A DNA stretch of 64,000 bases from a bacterium (GTDB taxonomy: Bacteria; Electryoneota; Electryoneia; Electryoneales; Electryoneaceae): NCBI GenBank assembly GCA_020444265.1, contig JAHLLH010000005.1:248001-312000 (forward strand). The letters are read 5' to 3'. The notes beneath the pieces were generated by a model. The model did not search any database and was not told the DNA's origin. It saw nothing but the letters and a program-made list of their open reading frames with translations. This document shows, one piece after another, positions 35,860-43,780 of the stretch. Made by a program: the position numbers and the translations under genes. Each line of letters starts with the position of its first letter. Position 1 is the stretch's first letter.

Positions 35860-36912
35860 ATGAGGACGAGGGCATCCCGGAATACACTTCGCCTGATGGT
35901 GAGTCTGCTGCTGCTACTCCTAACCGTCCAGAGTCTCTTCGCCCAGTACAGCAACCGGAGACGGTTCCCCTCTGAATGGATCGAAGTGGACTCCCCCATC
36001 GAGGATAACCTGCACCTGATCCATTTCCATGACAACAACCGTGGCTGGATCCTGAGCGACAGTTCCGGGGTATTGCTGGGCACTCAGGATGGTGGTCAGA
36101 CTTGGGTGATTGAAGACAGCCTCGCGCCGGGATACTATGAGGTGCTGACTACCACGGACGATGGCAACCTGTGGGTCGCTGGCGACCAGGGGCACCTGCT
36201 TGTTCGCCCCGTGAACGGAAATGAATTCAGGGAACGCGGTGCGTTGCGTGGCGACCTTGCCCTCTACGATTTGATGGCGGTGTATGATTTGGTGGATTCG
36301 ACCGACTTCAAGCTGTTCGCCGGTGGAGTTCGCCTGGTGAATGGCCAGATGAAACCGTGGCTTGGACGCAGCGACACTCGAGGCCGTAGCTGGGAACGGA
36401 TGGGCGATGAGTTCAGTGGACGTTACATCTCCGGCCTTGCCCAATCCCCACTCGGCTTCCTCTATGTTGCCAGCGAAGGGAACATTTACACGAGTCTGAC
36501 TGGGTCGCCGAACACCTGGATCTCGATTTTTGGACCTACTGGACAGGAGCAGTTCGCGATCCGTGACATGGTCATCGACCCGGGCGCCGATGGCGGAACG
36601 ATGTTTGGTCTCGCAACCGGCCATGACGGATTGGTTCTGGCCACCTTCAATGGGGGCCGAAACTGGTTACGTATCCAGCCCTTCACCACCAATCGGATGC
36701 GAAGTGCGTTGGTATTAGGGACACAGGTAGGCTGGGTGGTGGGAGATGCGACCAATGATGGCGGAGTCTGCTGGCGGACACGGGACCGTGCCGCGAACTG
36801 GCAGCTGGTCCGTTTACCCTACGATGAGATCAGCCTGCACGACATCGCCGCGACCGACCGCGCAATGTTTGCCGTCGGTACAGGTGGAACGATTTACACG
36901 ATGCCGAGGTAG
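35860..36912 (+). CDS. Secreted YCF48/Asp-box propeller protein inside the Bat operon
   Basis: 350 residues. Signal peptide ends LFAQY. Repeats typical of YCF48 or BNR propellers: GWILSDSSGVLLGTQDGGQTW, RSDTRGRSWERM, TFNGGRNWLRI, VGTGGTIY. No sorting tail. GGAGGGG lies 2 nt before the ATG. It is not a standard Bat component; direct copies of the 134-bp repeat lie 38 bp before and 6 bp after it, suggesting that it was inserted into the operon. Confidence 0.85.
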   Translation: MRTRASRNTLRLMVSLLLLLLTVQSLFAQYSNRRRFPSEWIEVDSPIEDNLHLIHFHDNNRGWILSDSSGVLLGTQDGGQTWVIEDSLAPGYYEVLTTTDDGNLWVAGDQGHLLVRPVNGNEFRERGALRGDLALYDLMAVYDLVDSTDFKLFAGGVRLVNGQMKPWLGRSDTRGRSWERMGDEFSGRYISGLAQSPLGFLYVASEGNIYTSLTGSPNTWISIFGPTGQEQFAIRDMVIDPGADGGTMFGLATGHDGLVLATFNGGRNWLRIQPFTTNRMRSALVLGTQVGWVVGDATNDGGVCWRTRDRAANWQLVRLPYDEISLHDIAATDRAMFAVGTGGTIYTMPR

Positions 36913-36918
36913 ATAGAG

Positions 36919-37052
36919 TGTCGCTGCGAGGAACGAAGTGACGAAGCAGTCTCACAACACTACACCAGTCTCTGCTGCGCGCCGAGCGCGCGTGGAAACT
37001 AGTTGAGTGATGCGAGATTGCTTCATCCGGCAGAGGCCGGATTCGCAACGAC
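36919..37052 (+). repeat. 134-bp structured intergenic repeat, copy 3
   Basis: Same orientation and length as the other two copies. The inner hairpin has changed on both arms together (TCCGGCAGAGGCCGGA instead of CCCGCTGATGCGGG), a compensatory change. Starts 6 bp after the YCF48-like stop codon. Confidence 0.88.
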
Positions 37053-37078
37053 GCGTGTAAAGAAAGGGAAGCCGTACA

Positions 37079-38887
37079 ATGATTCAATGGGGTGAGCCAC
37101 TTTACCTGCTGGCGCTGGTAATCCCGGTGCTGCTGGTTGTGGGAGAGTTGATGTCGAAACGGGCGCGTGACATCCAACGCAGCCGTTTTGCGGCTCTCTC
37201 TCTCTGGCCGAGGCTTGCTCCGGGACGTAGTACTGCGTTGCGTCGAACGAAACGTTATCTCTTAATCACCGCGCTTGTGTTGCTTGCCGTTGGCCTTGCC
37301 AATCCTCGTATCGGGACACGATACGAAGAGGTGACCCGCCAGGGGATCGACATTGTCCTCGCGGTGGATGTCAGCCGCTCGATGGACAGCCAGGACATTC
37401 GCCCCAGTCGCTTGACCAAAACCAAGTATGAGCTCGCTCGATTCATTGAGGGCATGAAAGGCGACCGTGTCGGAATCGTCCCCTTCTCCGGCTCGGCTTA
37501 CCCGCTGTTGCCGTTAACACTGGACTACGCCGCCGCACGGATGTTTCTCGACCTGCTTGGCAGCGACCTGATCCCCTCGCAGGGCACCAATGTGGAAGGG
37601 GCCATCGATGTCGCCCTCGCCATGTTCCCTCAGGATGACGAAGGGTCGCGCAGCCGTGTAATCGTGTTGGTGAGCGATGGTGAGGATCATGAGGGCGGTG
37701 CCCAACGAGCCGCGGAACGTGCTGAAAAGGCGGGAGTTTCCATTTACTCCATCGGCATGGCGCTCGCGAAAGGTGAACCGATTCCAGTTTTTGATGAAGA
37801 GGGGAACCGTACCTCCTGGTTGTTAGATGCCCAGGGTGAAATTGTGACCAGCCGTCTGAACGAGGAGCTCCTGCGCACCATCGCTACGACAACCGGCGGC
37901 AGCTACCGTCGCGCAGACCAGGGCGGCGATGCGTTTCGCCGTCTCTACGGTGAACTCTTCAAGCTCGACAAATCTGAGTTCGAAACCCGGCGCATCACCG
38001 GGTACGAGGACCGTTTCCAACCCATCCTGCTAGCCTCGCTGTTGCTGCTTATTATCCAGTTCTTGCTACCGGACCAGAGACGTCGCAAAAACGGCATCAA
38101 AGTAGCGGGTGCCTTGTTACTGCTTGGAATGCTTGCTTTGCCCATTGCCTCCCTGGCGGAGAATCCGCATGAGTTGGTAAAAGAGGGCAACAAGGCGGTC
38201 ATTGACAAGCAGCTCGATCAAGCTTTGACCCGTTACCTTGAAGCGAAAGCGGCGGTGGATTCCACAAGACCGGAAATTGACTACAACCTCGGCGGAGTGT
38301 ACGCCCGCAAAGGGGACCTGGCTCGCGCTGATTCGCTTTACAATTCGCTGCCGGAAGATGCGAGACGCTCCTTGCGCAGCCGTGCGGCCTACAACCGCGG
38401 TACGGCTTATGCCAATGCCGAGCAATTCGACAAGGCAGTACCGAGCTTCATCGATGCCTTGCGCCTGAATCCGAAGGATCAGGATGCCAAGATGAACCTG
38501 GAGCTGGCGCTGCGGAAAATGCAGGAACAGCAGAATCAGCAGAACCAGGACAACGACGACCAGCAGGACAATCAGGACCAGCAGGACCAGGATCAGCAGC
38601 AACAACAGCAGGGCGATGAAAACCAGGACGAGCAAAACCAGCAGCAGAATCAGGACGGTGAGCAAGACGACGAGCAGCAGGATCAACAACAGAATCCCCA
38701 AGACCAGCAAGACGAGCAGAACCAGGATCAGCAGCAACCGCAACCCCAGCAGACCCAGCAGGAGATGGACAAGGAACTTGCAGAACGTCTGCTCGACCAG
38801 CTCCAGCAGGACGAGAAACAGTTGCTCAAGGAAGTCGTACGGAAACAGATTCCCCAGCAACAGAAAAACTCAGCAAAACCGTGGTAG
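37079..38887 (+). CDS. batB: BatB-BatC fusion: VWA domain plus TPR and Gln-rich tail
   Basis: 602 residues. N-terminal half is BatB: two membrane helices, VWA domain with MIDAS DVSRS and SDGEDHEGG, then a helix near residue 320. A second hydrophobic stretch (~345-360) leads into a TPR region (~363-480; YNRGTAYANAEQFDKAVPSF). Residues ~481-562 are almost only Gln, Asn, Asp and Glu, followed by an amphipathic C-terminal helix (LAERLLDQLQQDEKQLLKE). Separate batB and batC genes are usual; here they are one gene. Confidence 0.9.
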   Translation: MIQWGEPLYLLALVIPVLLVVGELMSKRARDIQRSRFAALSLWPRLAPGRSTALRRTKRYLLITALVLLAVGLANPRIGTRYEEVTRQGIDIVLAVDVSRSMDSQDIRPSRLTKTKYELARFIEGMKGDRVGIVPFSGSAYPLLPLTLDYAAARMFLDLLGSDLIPSQGTNVEGAIDVALAMFPQDDEGSRSRVIVLVSDGEDHEGGAQRAAERAEKAGVSIYSIGMALAKGEPIPVFDEEGNRTSWLLDAQGEIVTSRLNEELLRTIATTTGGSYRRADQGGDAFRRLYGELFKLDKSEFETRRITGYEDRFQPILLASLLLLIIQFLLPDQRRRKNGIKVAGALLLLGMLALPIASLAENPHELVKEGNKAVIDKQLDQALTRYLEAKAAVDSTRPEIDYNLGGVYARKGDLARADSLYNSLPEDARRSLRSRAAYNRGTAYANAEQFDKAVPSFIDALRLNPKDQDAKMNLELALRKMQEQQNQQNQDNDDQQDNQDQQDQDQQQQQQGDENQDEQNQQQNQDGEQDDEQQDQQQNPQDQQDEQNQDQQQPQPQQTQQEMDKELAERLLDQLQQDEKQLLKEVVRKQIPQQQKNSAKPW

Positions 38888-40791
38888 CGATTGTGAAACG
38901 GGCAGGTACATACACGAAGCAATCATCCAGATGGGGACTGGCGCTCCTGCTCCTCCTCTTTCTCGTGTCCCCAAGCCGGGCCGCAGTCGACGAGGTGAAA
39001 GCGGATGTCTCCTCCCGAACCGTGGAAGTAGGCAATACATTTCTCTACCAGGTGACGGTTAGTGGCAGTGGTAACCTGCCGACTCCGACGGTGAATCTGC
39101 CCAGCTCCTTCCAGATCGTCTCAGGTCCGAATTCCAATATCTCGATGCAGTTCATCAACGGCAAGATGAGCTCAACCAGGACCTTGACCTACCGCTTGCG
39201 TGCCATGCGGAAGGGCGATTACACAATCACAGGGCCGACGGTAACCAGCAAAGGGAAGCAGATTACCGGAACAAGCATCACCATCGAGGTAGCCTCCAAC
39301 GGTGCGGCCGGTTCAACCCAGCAGAGTTCCCCCGGCACATCGAGTCCATCGACACGTCAACAGACCACCCCGCCCCCTGCTTCGCGACGGGCTCAAACGC
39401 TGCCATCGATGTTCCTCGAAGCCACCGTTTCAAGTCAGTCGGTCAGCTTTCAGGAACCGTTGACACTGATCTTCACCCTCTATTACCAGGAGGATGTGAA
39501 AACCTTCAATGTGAACCGTCTCGCCTCCACTGAAGGTTTCTGGAGTGAACAATGGCCGGTTCCTGAACGACCCGACATTCGGCAGGAGTACGTTAACGGA
39601 CAGCTTTACAATGCCGCCGATCTCCATCGACTTATTCTTTTCCCAACCAAAACCGGCGAGTTGAAGATTGGCGAGATGGATGTAACCATTGGCTACCGGA
39701 AAGCGCGCCGGAATCAACGGCAAAGCCTGTTTGACAGCTTTTTCAGCGACCCCTTCAGTTCGTCGATTCAGTACGAAGACCTCAAGAGCGATCCAATCAC
39801 CATCAAGGTAGCACCTCTGCCTACAGAGGGCCGTCCAGCAAATTTCGAGAATGTGGTGGGTGACTACCGTATCCGGAGCAGCTTAGACACGGACCAGGTC
39901 CGGACCAACGAGTCGGTTACGTTCACCGTTACCATCTCTGGCGAAGGCAACATCGGATTTATTCCAACACCCGACATAAGCTTCCCCTCTGACCTTGAAG
40001 TGTATGAACCACAGGTAGAAGAAAGCCATCAGCCGAGTAATGGTGTGATCACCGGATCGAAAAGCTTCACCTGGCTGTTGATTCCCAGACGACCCGGGAA
40101 GCAGACGATCCCGGCAGTTTCATTCAGCTACTTTGACCCGAAGACGAAGCAGTACCGGACGCCAAAAGCACCAGCACATACTCTCCAGGTGCAACCGGCG
40201 ACAGGCTGGAGTGGAGTGGATACAGAAAGCAGCGATACACCGTCCGAAGTGGAGACACTGGGGACAGATATCCGTTGGATCCTCCAGGCAGATCATGGCC
40301 TTCGTCGTCACGGACCACCATTGCAGGAACGTCCCCTCTATTGGCTGGCGTATCTCATTCCAGTCGGGGTTGCCGCAGCGGGATTCGGCTTGCGGAAACG
40401 CCAGGATAAACTCCTCAGCCAAACCGGCCTTGTTCGCAGCAGGAAAGCTGCGAAACGTGCTTTAGAAGCGTTGTCTGCGGCTCGAAGCCTTCTTTCCAAA
40501 GGGGAAATCCAGGAGGGCTACACCGGCCTGGCTCGTGGCCTGATTGGCTACATCTCGGATCGAATCGGCATCCCTGTGGGGCAGTTGGACCGTCAACGAT
40601 TGCTTACTGAACTCGGGCAACGGAATGTGTCTGAGAGCGCGGTTCGTGAGTTGGTTGCCGTCCTCGATTTGTGCGATTCGGCACGATTCACTCCGCAGGG
40701 TGCAGAGGCAAATTCTCTCGCAGAATTGATCGAACGAGCGCAACGATGGATTGGGCAGGTGGACCGTTCTCTGGCCCTTGAGCGGAGTTGA
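38881..40791 (+). CDS. batD: BatD: oxygen-tolerance family membrane protein
   Basis: 636 residues. Signal peptide (LALLLLLFLVSP..RAA), several Ig-like beta-sandwich domains (VSGSGNLPTPTVN; VTISGEGNIGFIPTPDI), a Ser/Thr/Pro-rich linker near residues 145-170, a membrane helix (YWLAYLIPVGVAAAGFGL, ~485-502), and a cytoplasmic helical tail. Overlaps the preceding gene by 7 nt; GTG 38881 is a guess and GTG 38893 is possible. Confidence 0.9.
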   Translation: MVAIVKRAGTYTKQSSRWGLALLLLLFLVSPSRAAVDEVKADVSSRTVEVGNTFLYQVTVSGSGNLPTPTVNLPSSFQIVSGPNSNISMQFINGKMSSTRTLTYRLRAMRKGDYTITGPTVTSKGKQITGTSITIEVASNGAAGSTQQSSPGTSSPSTRQQTTPPPASRRAQTLPSMFLEATVSSQSVSFQEPLTLIFTLYYQEDVKTFNVNRLASTEGFWSEQWPVPERPDIRQEYVNGQLYNAADLHRLILFPTKTGELKIGEMDVTIGYRKARRNQRQSLFDSFFSDPFSSSIQYEDLKSDPITIKVAPLPTEGRPANFENVVGDYRIRSSLDTDQVRTNESVTFTVTISGEGNIGFIPTPDISFPSDLEVYEPQVEESHQPSNGVITGSKSFTWLLIPRRPGKQTIPAVSFSYFDPKTKQYRTPKAPAHTLQVQPATGWSGVDTESSDTPSEVETLGTDIRWILQADHGLRRHGPPLQERPLYWLAYLIPVGVAAAGFGLRKRQDKLLSQTGLVRSRKAAKRALEALSAARSLLSKGEIQEGYTGLARGLIGYISDRIGIPVGQLDRQRLLTELGQRNVSESAVRELVAVLDLCDSARFTPQGAEANSLAELIERAQRWIGQVDRSLALERS

Positions 40792-40800
40792 CAGTGAAAC

Positions 40801-40989
40801 GGTGGATAACAGATGTTCCACAAGCGTGTGGATATCCTGTGGATAAGAATCACGCTCATCGGATATTAACACTTCGCTCACTCGTTATTGTTTGTTTATA
40901 CGTCGTTTAAGGAGAATTGTTATAATTCTTCGTTTCGCTTTCAGGTGGGGATAACTTGTGTGAAAAAGAGGTGGATGGAATGTGGATAA
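40801..40989 (+). other. Cluster of DnaA-box-like 9-mers with AT-rich stretch (origin-like)
   Basis: TGTGGATAA, the complement of consensus TTATCCACA, occurs exactly at 40838-40846 and 40981-40989. One-mismatch versions occur at 40801-40809 (GGTGGATAA), 40827-40835 (TGTGGATAT) and 40946-40954 (TGGGGATAA). All five face the same way. Between them lies an AT-rich block (about 40860-40930). This arrangement resembles an oriC or a DnaA-regulated region. Confidence 0.55.
40918..40926 (+). promoter_or_regulatory. Extended -10 promoter for batE
   Basis: TGTTATAAT matches the extended -10 consensus TGnTATAAT exactly; no good -35 hexamer is seen at 17 nt. It would start a transcript about 47 nt before ATG 40980. 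It lies within the DnaA-box cluster, between boxes 3 and 4. Confidence 0.5.
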
Positions 40990-41804
40990 CCGGTAAAGTT
41001 CCTGTGAAAACAAGGGTCTTCGGGGACAGTGCGTCTCTTCGCATTCGCACGCTGTTACCGTATCTCCTTTTGTTTTCCCTGATCACCGCCGGTCCGCTAT
41101 TCGCCTCTCCGATCGATGAGCTCGCTCGCCAGGGCGATGACGCCTATCGTGAAGGGGAGTACCTCACTGCCATCGATGCCTACACACGGGTGCTTTCCTC
41201 GGGTTACACCTCCGGCCCTGTACTGTTCAACCTCGGCAACGCTCACTTCAAAGCAGGTCATCTCGGGTCAGCGATTCTCTTTTATGAACGCGCGCAACGC
41301 GCCATGCCCCACAACAAAGATGTGCGCTACAACCTCGATCTGGCACGTGCGCGAACGGTGGACCGGATCCAACCTCCACCCCGTCTCCCGATCTGGAACC
41401 TGCTCGACTGGGCCCGTGACCTGGTCAACCCTAAAGTGACTGCCATCGCCGCCTGGGTTATAGCCCTTCTCTCTGCGACCAGTTTTGTCCTGATGATGCT
41501 GGTTCGTAAGCCGTTGTTTGCGAAGCTGTTACGTGGCAGTACGATTGGGCTGACGGCGCTCTTCTTGCTCACGATTGCCTTTGTTGGGCTGCGCATTGCC
41601 GCGGATCATCGTGACCCGGGTGCCATTGTGATGACCGATGCGGTTGACGTGCATTCCGCACCGGACCCCACGTCGCTGACTACCTTCACCCTGCATGAGG
41701 GCACCAAAGTGGTGGTTGTCAAGCAACTCTCAGACTGGCGCGAAGTACGTCTTGCCGATGGCCGTCAGGGATGGTTGCCCGCGAGCTCCTGCGAAGTGAT
41801 CTAA
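40980..41804 (+). CDS. batE: BatE: TPR and SH3-like domain membrane protein
   Basis: About 274 residues. Signal/anchor helix (LLPYLLLFSLITAGPLFA), two TPRs (DDAYREGEYLTAIDAYTRVL; LGNAHFKAGHLGSAILFYERA), two membrane helices (~150-205), and a C-terminal bacterial SH3 domain (VHSAPDPTSLTTFTLHEG...GRQGWLPASSCEVI). This is the BatE layout. ATG 40980 has GAGGTGG upstream; GTG 40956 is an alternative. It is separated from batD by 188 bp holding the DnaA-box cluster. Confidence 0.88.
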   Translation: MWITGKVPVKTRVFGDSASLRIRTLLPYLLLFSLITAGPLFASPIDELARQGDDAYREGEYLTAIDAYTRVLSSGYTSGPVLFNLGNAHFKAGHLGSAILFYERAQRAMPHNKDVRYNLDLARARTVDRIQPPPRLPIWNLLDWARDLVNPKVTAIAAWVIALLSATSFVLMMLVRKPLFAKLLRGSTIGLTALFLLTIAFVGLRIAADHRDPGAIVMTDAVDVHSAPDPTSLTTFTLHEGTKVVVVKQLSDWREVRLADGRQGWLPASSCEVI

Positions 41805-41926
41805 CACTATTCCCCTTCCATCAGTTTTTCGAATTCGCACGTCTGGAAGCTTGTTCACGACCGGCTGAAAGCGTAGTTTTCTCTAGTAGGATGATGAGCT
41901 CTTGAGATCCTTGCCAGGGAGGTCTC

Positions 41927-42112
41927 GTGGCCAGTTCCTCGAGTGTACCCCCTGTTCATTTCCGGCACAACTTCCAGAATCTGCCGAAAAAGAACAAGGG
42001 CAAGAAAAAGCAGGGCGAAAAGGACGAATCGACCGAAGAGCAGACGGAAGAGGAACCCCGTAAGGGACCACCCCCCCCGGATGGCACTTCGACCATCGAC
42101 CTCACCGCCTGA
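41927..42112 (+). CDS. Small charged low-complexity protein
   Basis: 61 residues, unrecognised. After VHFRHNFQNLPKK it is almost all Lys, Glu, Pro and Gly, ending GTSTIDLTA. GGGAGG is 4 nt before the GTG start, which supports real translation. Located 24 bp before the PilZ/receiver-like gene, so probably co-transcribed with it. Confidence 0.55.
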   Translation: MASSSSVPPVHFRHNFQNLPKKNKGKKKQGEKDESTEEQTEEEPRKGPPPPDGTSTIDLTA

Positions 42113-42136
42113 TCCAACCCACTGCCCGTCCGGGAC

Positions 42137-43780
42137 GTGCACCCGGGGGCAATCCCAACGGAACCTGTGGTCGTGACCGCAAAAACGCGTCTCTCTGCCT
42201 CTTTGCAACGTCTGCTGAAACGCTCCGAGGAAGCTGTCGAGTCTCCCTCGACAGATTGGAGTGTCTGGTTTCATGAACCTCGTGTCAAAAAAGGCTATTT
42301 CCGTCTCCATCGCGGTGGACATGAGACCTATGTCTCCCAGGTACTTGGCGTGCGTGAGGTTGAGGAACAGCTTGTCCTGAAGGCCGATGCTCTACTTCCG
42401 ATGCCCGAAGAAAGCTTCTGGAACGAGCCCGTTACCCTTCATGGCGAGATACGCACATTCGATGCAGGCATCGAGGAGATTGTCACTTTTACAGCCGCAG
42501 TAGGAGACCGTGTTGAATTTGACGGCAAACCTGCGGTGGAATTAACCGATTTGCTCGACTTGAAACGGACCACTCAGGAATACGTGGCAGAACTGAGTGA
42601 TGCCTTCAGCATCGAGCTGGGATTGATCTGGTTCGGCGAATGGATTGAGGTTCATCCCTCCAGCATGACCGTTTCTCGTCTCTTTTTCGACGCAGAACTC
42701 GAAGGATCAATCGGCGAGGACGGCTATGCTGTCCCGAAGGCCTCGCTGCGATTGGAACACGGCTCTCCTGAAATACCAGTCCGGATGACGATTAAGCGAT
42801 TGCGTGGTGGTGGGTTCGAGGGTGTAATCGAAAAGCTCGACAGTCTGGCCCGGCAGAAGGTGACGGCCATGGTCGAAGAGATCTGGCGCATCGCGGCCGG
42901 ATTGAGCCAACGCAAGGTAAAAACGGAACACTCCGATGTCGGGTATCGCAGCACCAGCCACGATGCCCTCGCATCCGCCTTCCAGCCGCATATCGTTCTG
43001 CTGGGGCAGGATGAACGCTGGGCGACCCTGATCTCGCAGAAAGGTGTGCTGCGTCAGGTCGAGGACGACAGTTTGGAAGCCGTCTCGGAAGCGGTTGCTG
43101 AGGCGCGATGTGACCTGATCATCGGCAACCTCGATCAATATGGTGACAAGGCGATCCGTGTCGAACGACTGCTGCGCTCCGTCACCAAATTCCGCGACAT
43201 CCCGCGGATCTGGTTTACCACTGTGCCCCCCGCAGTTGACCTGATCGCAGAGAATGATACCTCTCTCCAAACCGGTGAAAATGGCGAACCGGAAAGCCTC
43301 GATCTCGTTGACTTCGGTGCTTTCGATCTCGTTTCGCGGAAGATGAAAGATTCTGAGATTGACCGACGGATCGTGTGGGCCCTTGGGGGCACGGAGATCG
43401 GAAAGGGAAGCCGTTGCCTGCTTATCAGCCAGGAAGGACGTCTCCGTTATCGAATCGGACTCGCGCTGAGCAAAGCCGGTTTCACATTTACCAGTTTCAA
43501 CCGTCTCGAGGGGCTTGTCCCACTATTGGAGAAACAGCGTCCGAAATGGGTACTCTTGGATGCGGTATCGTTTGAAGTCGAGATGGAAGCCCTGCTGTCC
43601 CGTGCCACCACCTGGGCACATGCAAATAAGGCCGATGTCATTGTCCTTTCGCGTGGTGCGAAAGAGGAACAGATACGCAGCTGGTTGAAGAACGGCGCGA
43701 GCGATATCGTCCTGCTCGACCCCTCGCTTCGCCAGGCAGCATACCGACTCACCATCCGGATGCAAGGAGAGCGTTCATGA
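42137..43780 (+). CDS. Putative PilZ-like protein with two receiver-like domains
   Basis: 547 residues. Residues ~35-130 resemble a YcgR-type N-terminal barrel (LVLKADALLPMPEE...GEIRTF), ~150-265 a PilZ-like barrel (EGSIGEDGY, GGGFEGVIEKLD), ~285-395 and ~425-545 two Rossmann-type receiver-like domains (HIVLLGQDERWATLIS; RCLLISQEGRLRYRIG). The second keeps an Asp at the phosphorylation position (VLLDAVSF). No c-di-GMP RxxxR motif is obvious, so ligand binding is doubtful. GTG start uncertain. The stop codon overlaps the thyX start (ATGA). Confidence 0.5.
   Translation: MHPGAIPTEPVVVTAKTRLSASLQRLLKRSEEAVESPSTDWSVWFHEPRVKKGYFRLHRGGHETYVSQVLGVREVEEQLVLKADALLPMPEESFWNEPVTLHGEIRTFDAGIEEIVTFTAAVGDRVEFDGKPAVELTDLLDLKRTTQEYVAELSDAFSIELGLIWFGEWIEVHPSSMTVSRLFFDAELEGSIGEDGYAVPKASLRLEHGSPEIPVRMTIKRLRGGGFEGVIEKLDSLARQKVTAMVEEIWRIAAGLSQRKVKTEHSDVGYRSTSHDALASAFQPHIVLLGQDERWATLISQKGVLRQVEDDSLEAVSEAVAEARCDLIIGNLDQYGDKAIRVERLLRSVTKFRDIPRIWFTTVPPAVDLIAENDTSLQTGENGEPESLDLVDFGAFDLVSRKMKDSEIDRRIVWALGGTEIGKGSRCLLISQEGRLRYRIGLALSKAGFTFTSFNRLEGLVPLLEKQRPKWVLLDAVSFEVEMEALLSRATTWAHANKADVIVLSRGAKEEQIRSWLKNGASDIVLLDPSLRQAAYRLTIRMQGERS

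Noticed and set aside
22879-37052. 134-bp repeats as CRISPR or insertion-sequence ends
   Set aside because: Only three dispersed copies, no regular spacers, no target duplications that I could see, and no transposase nearby.
38117-38860. 247-codon minus-strand frame of Leu/Val runs, looks like a membrane protein
   Set aside because: It is the antisense reading of the CAG/GAC-rich linker of the BatB-BatC fusion. Its hydrophobicity is an artefact of the repeat.
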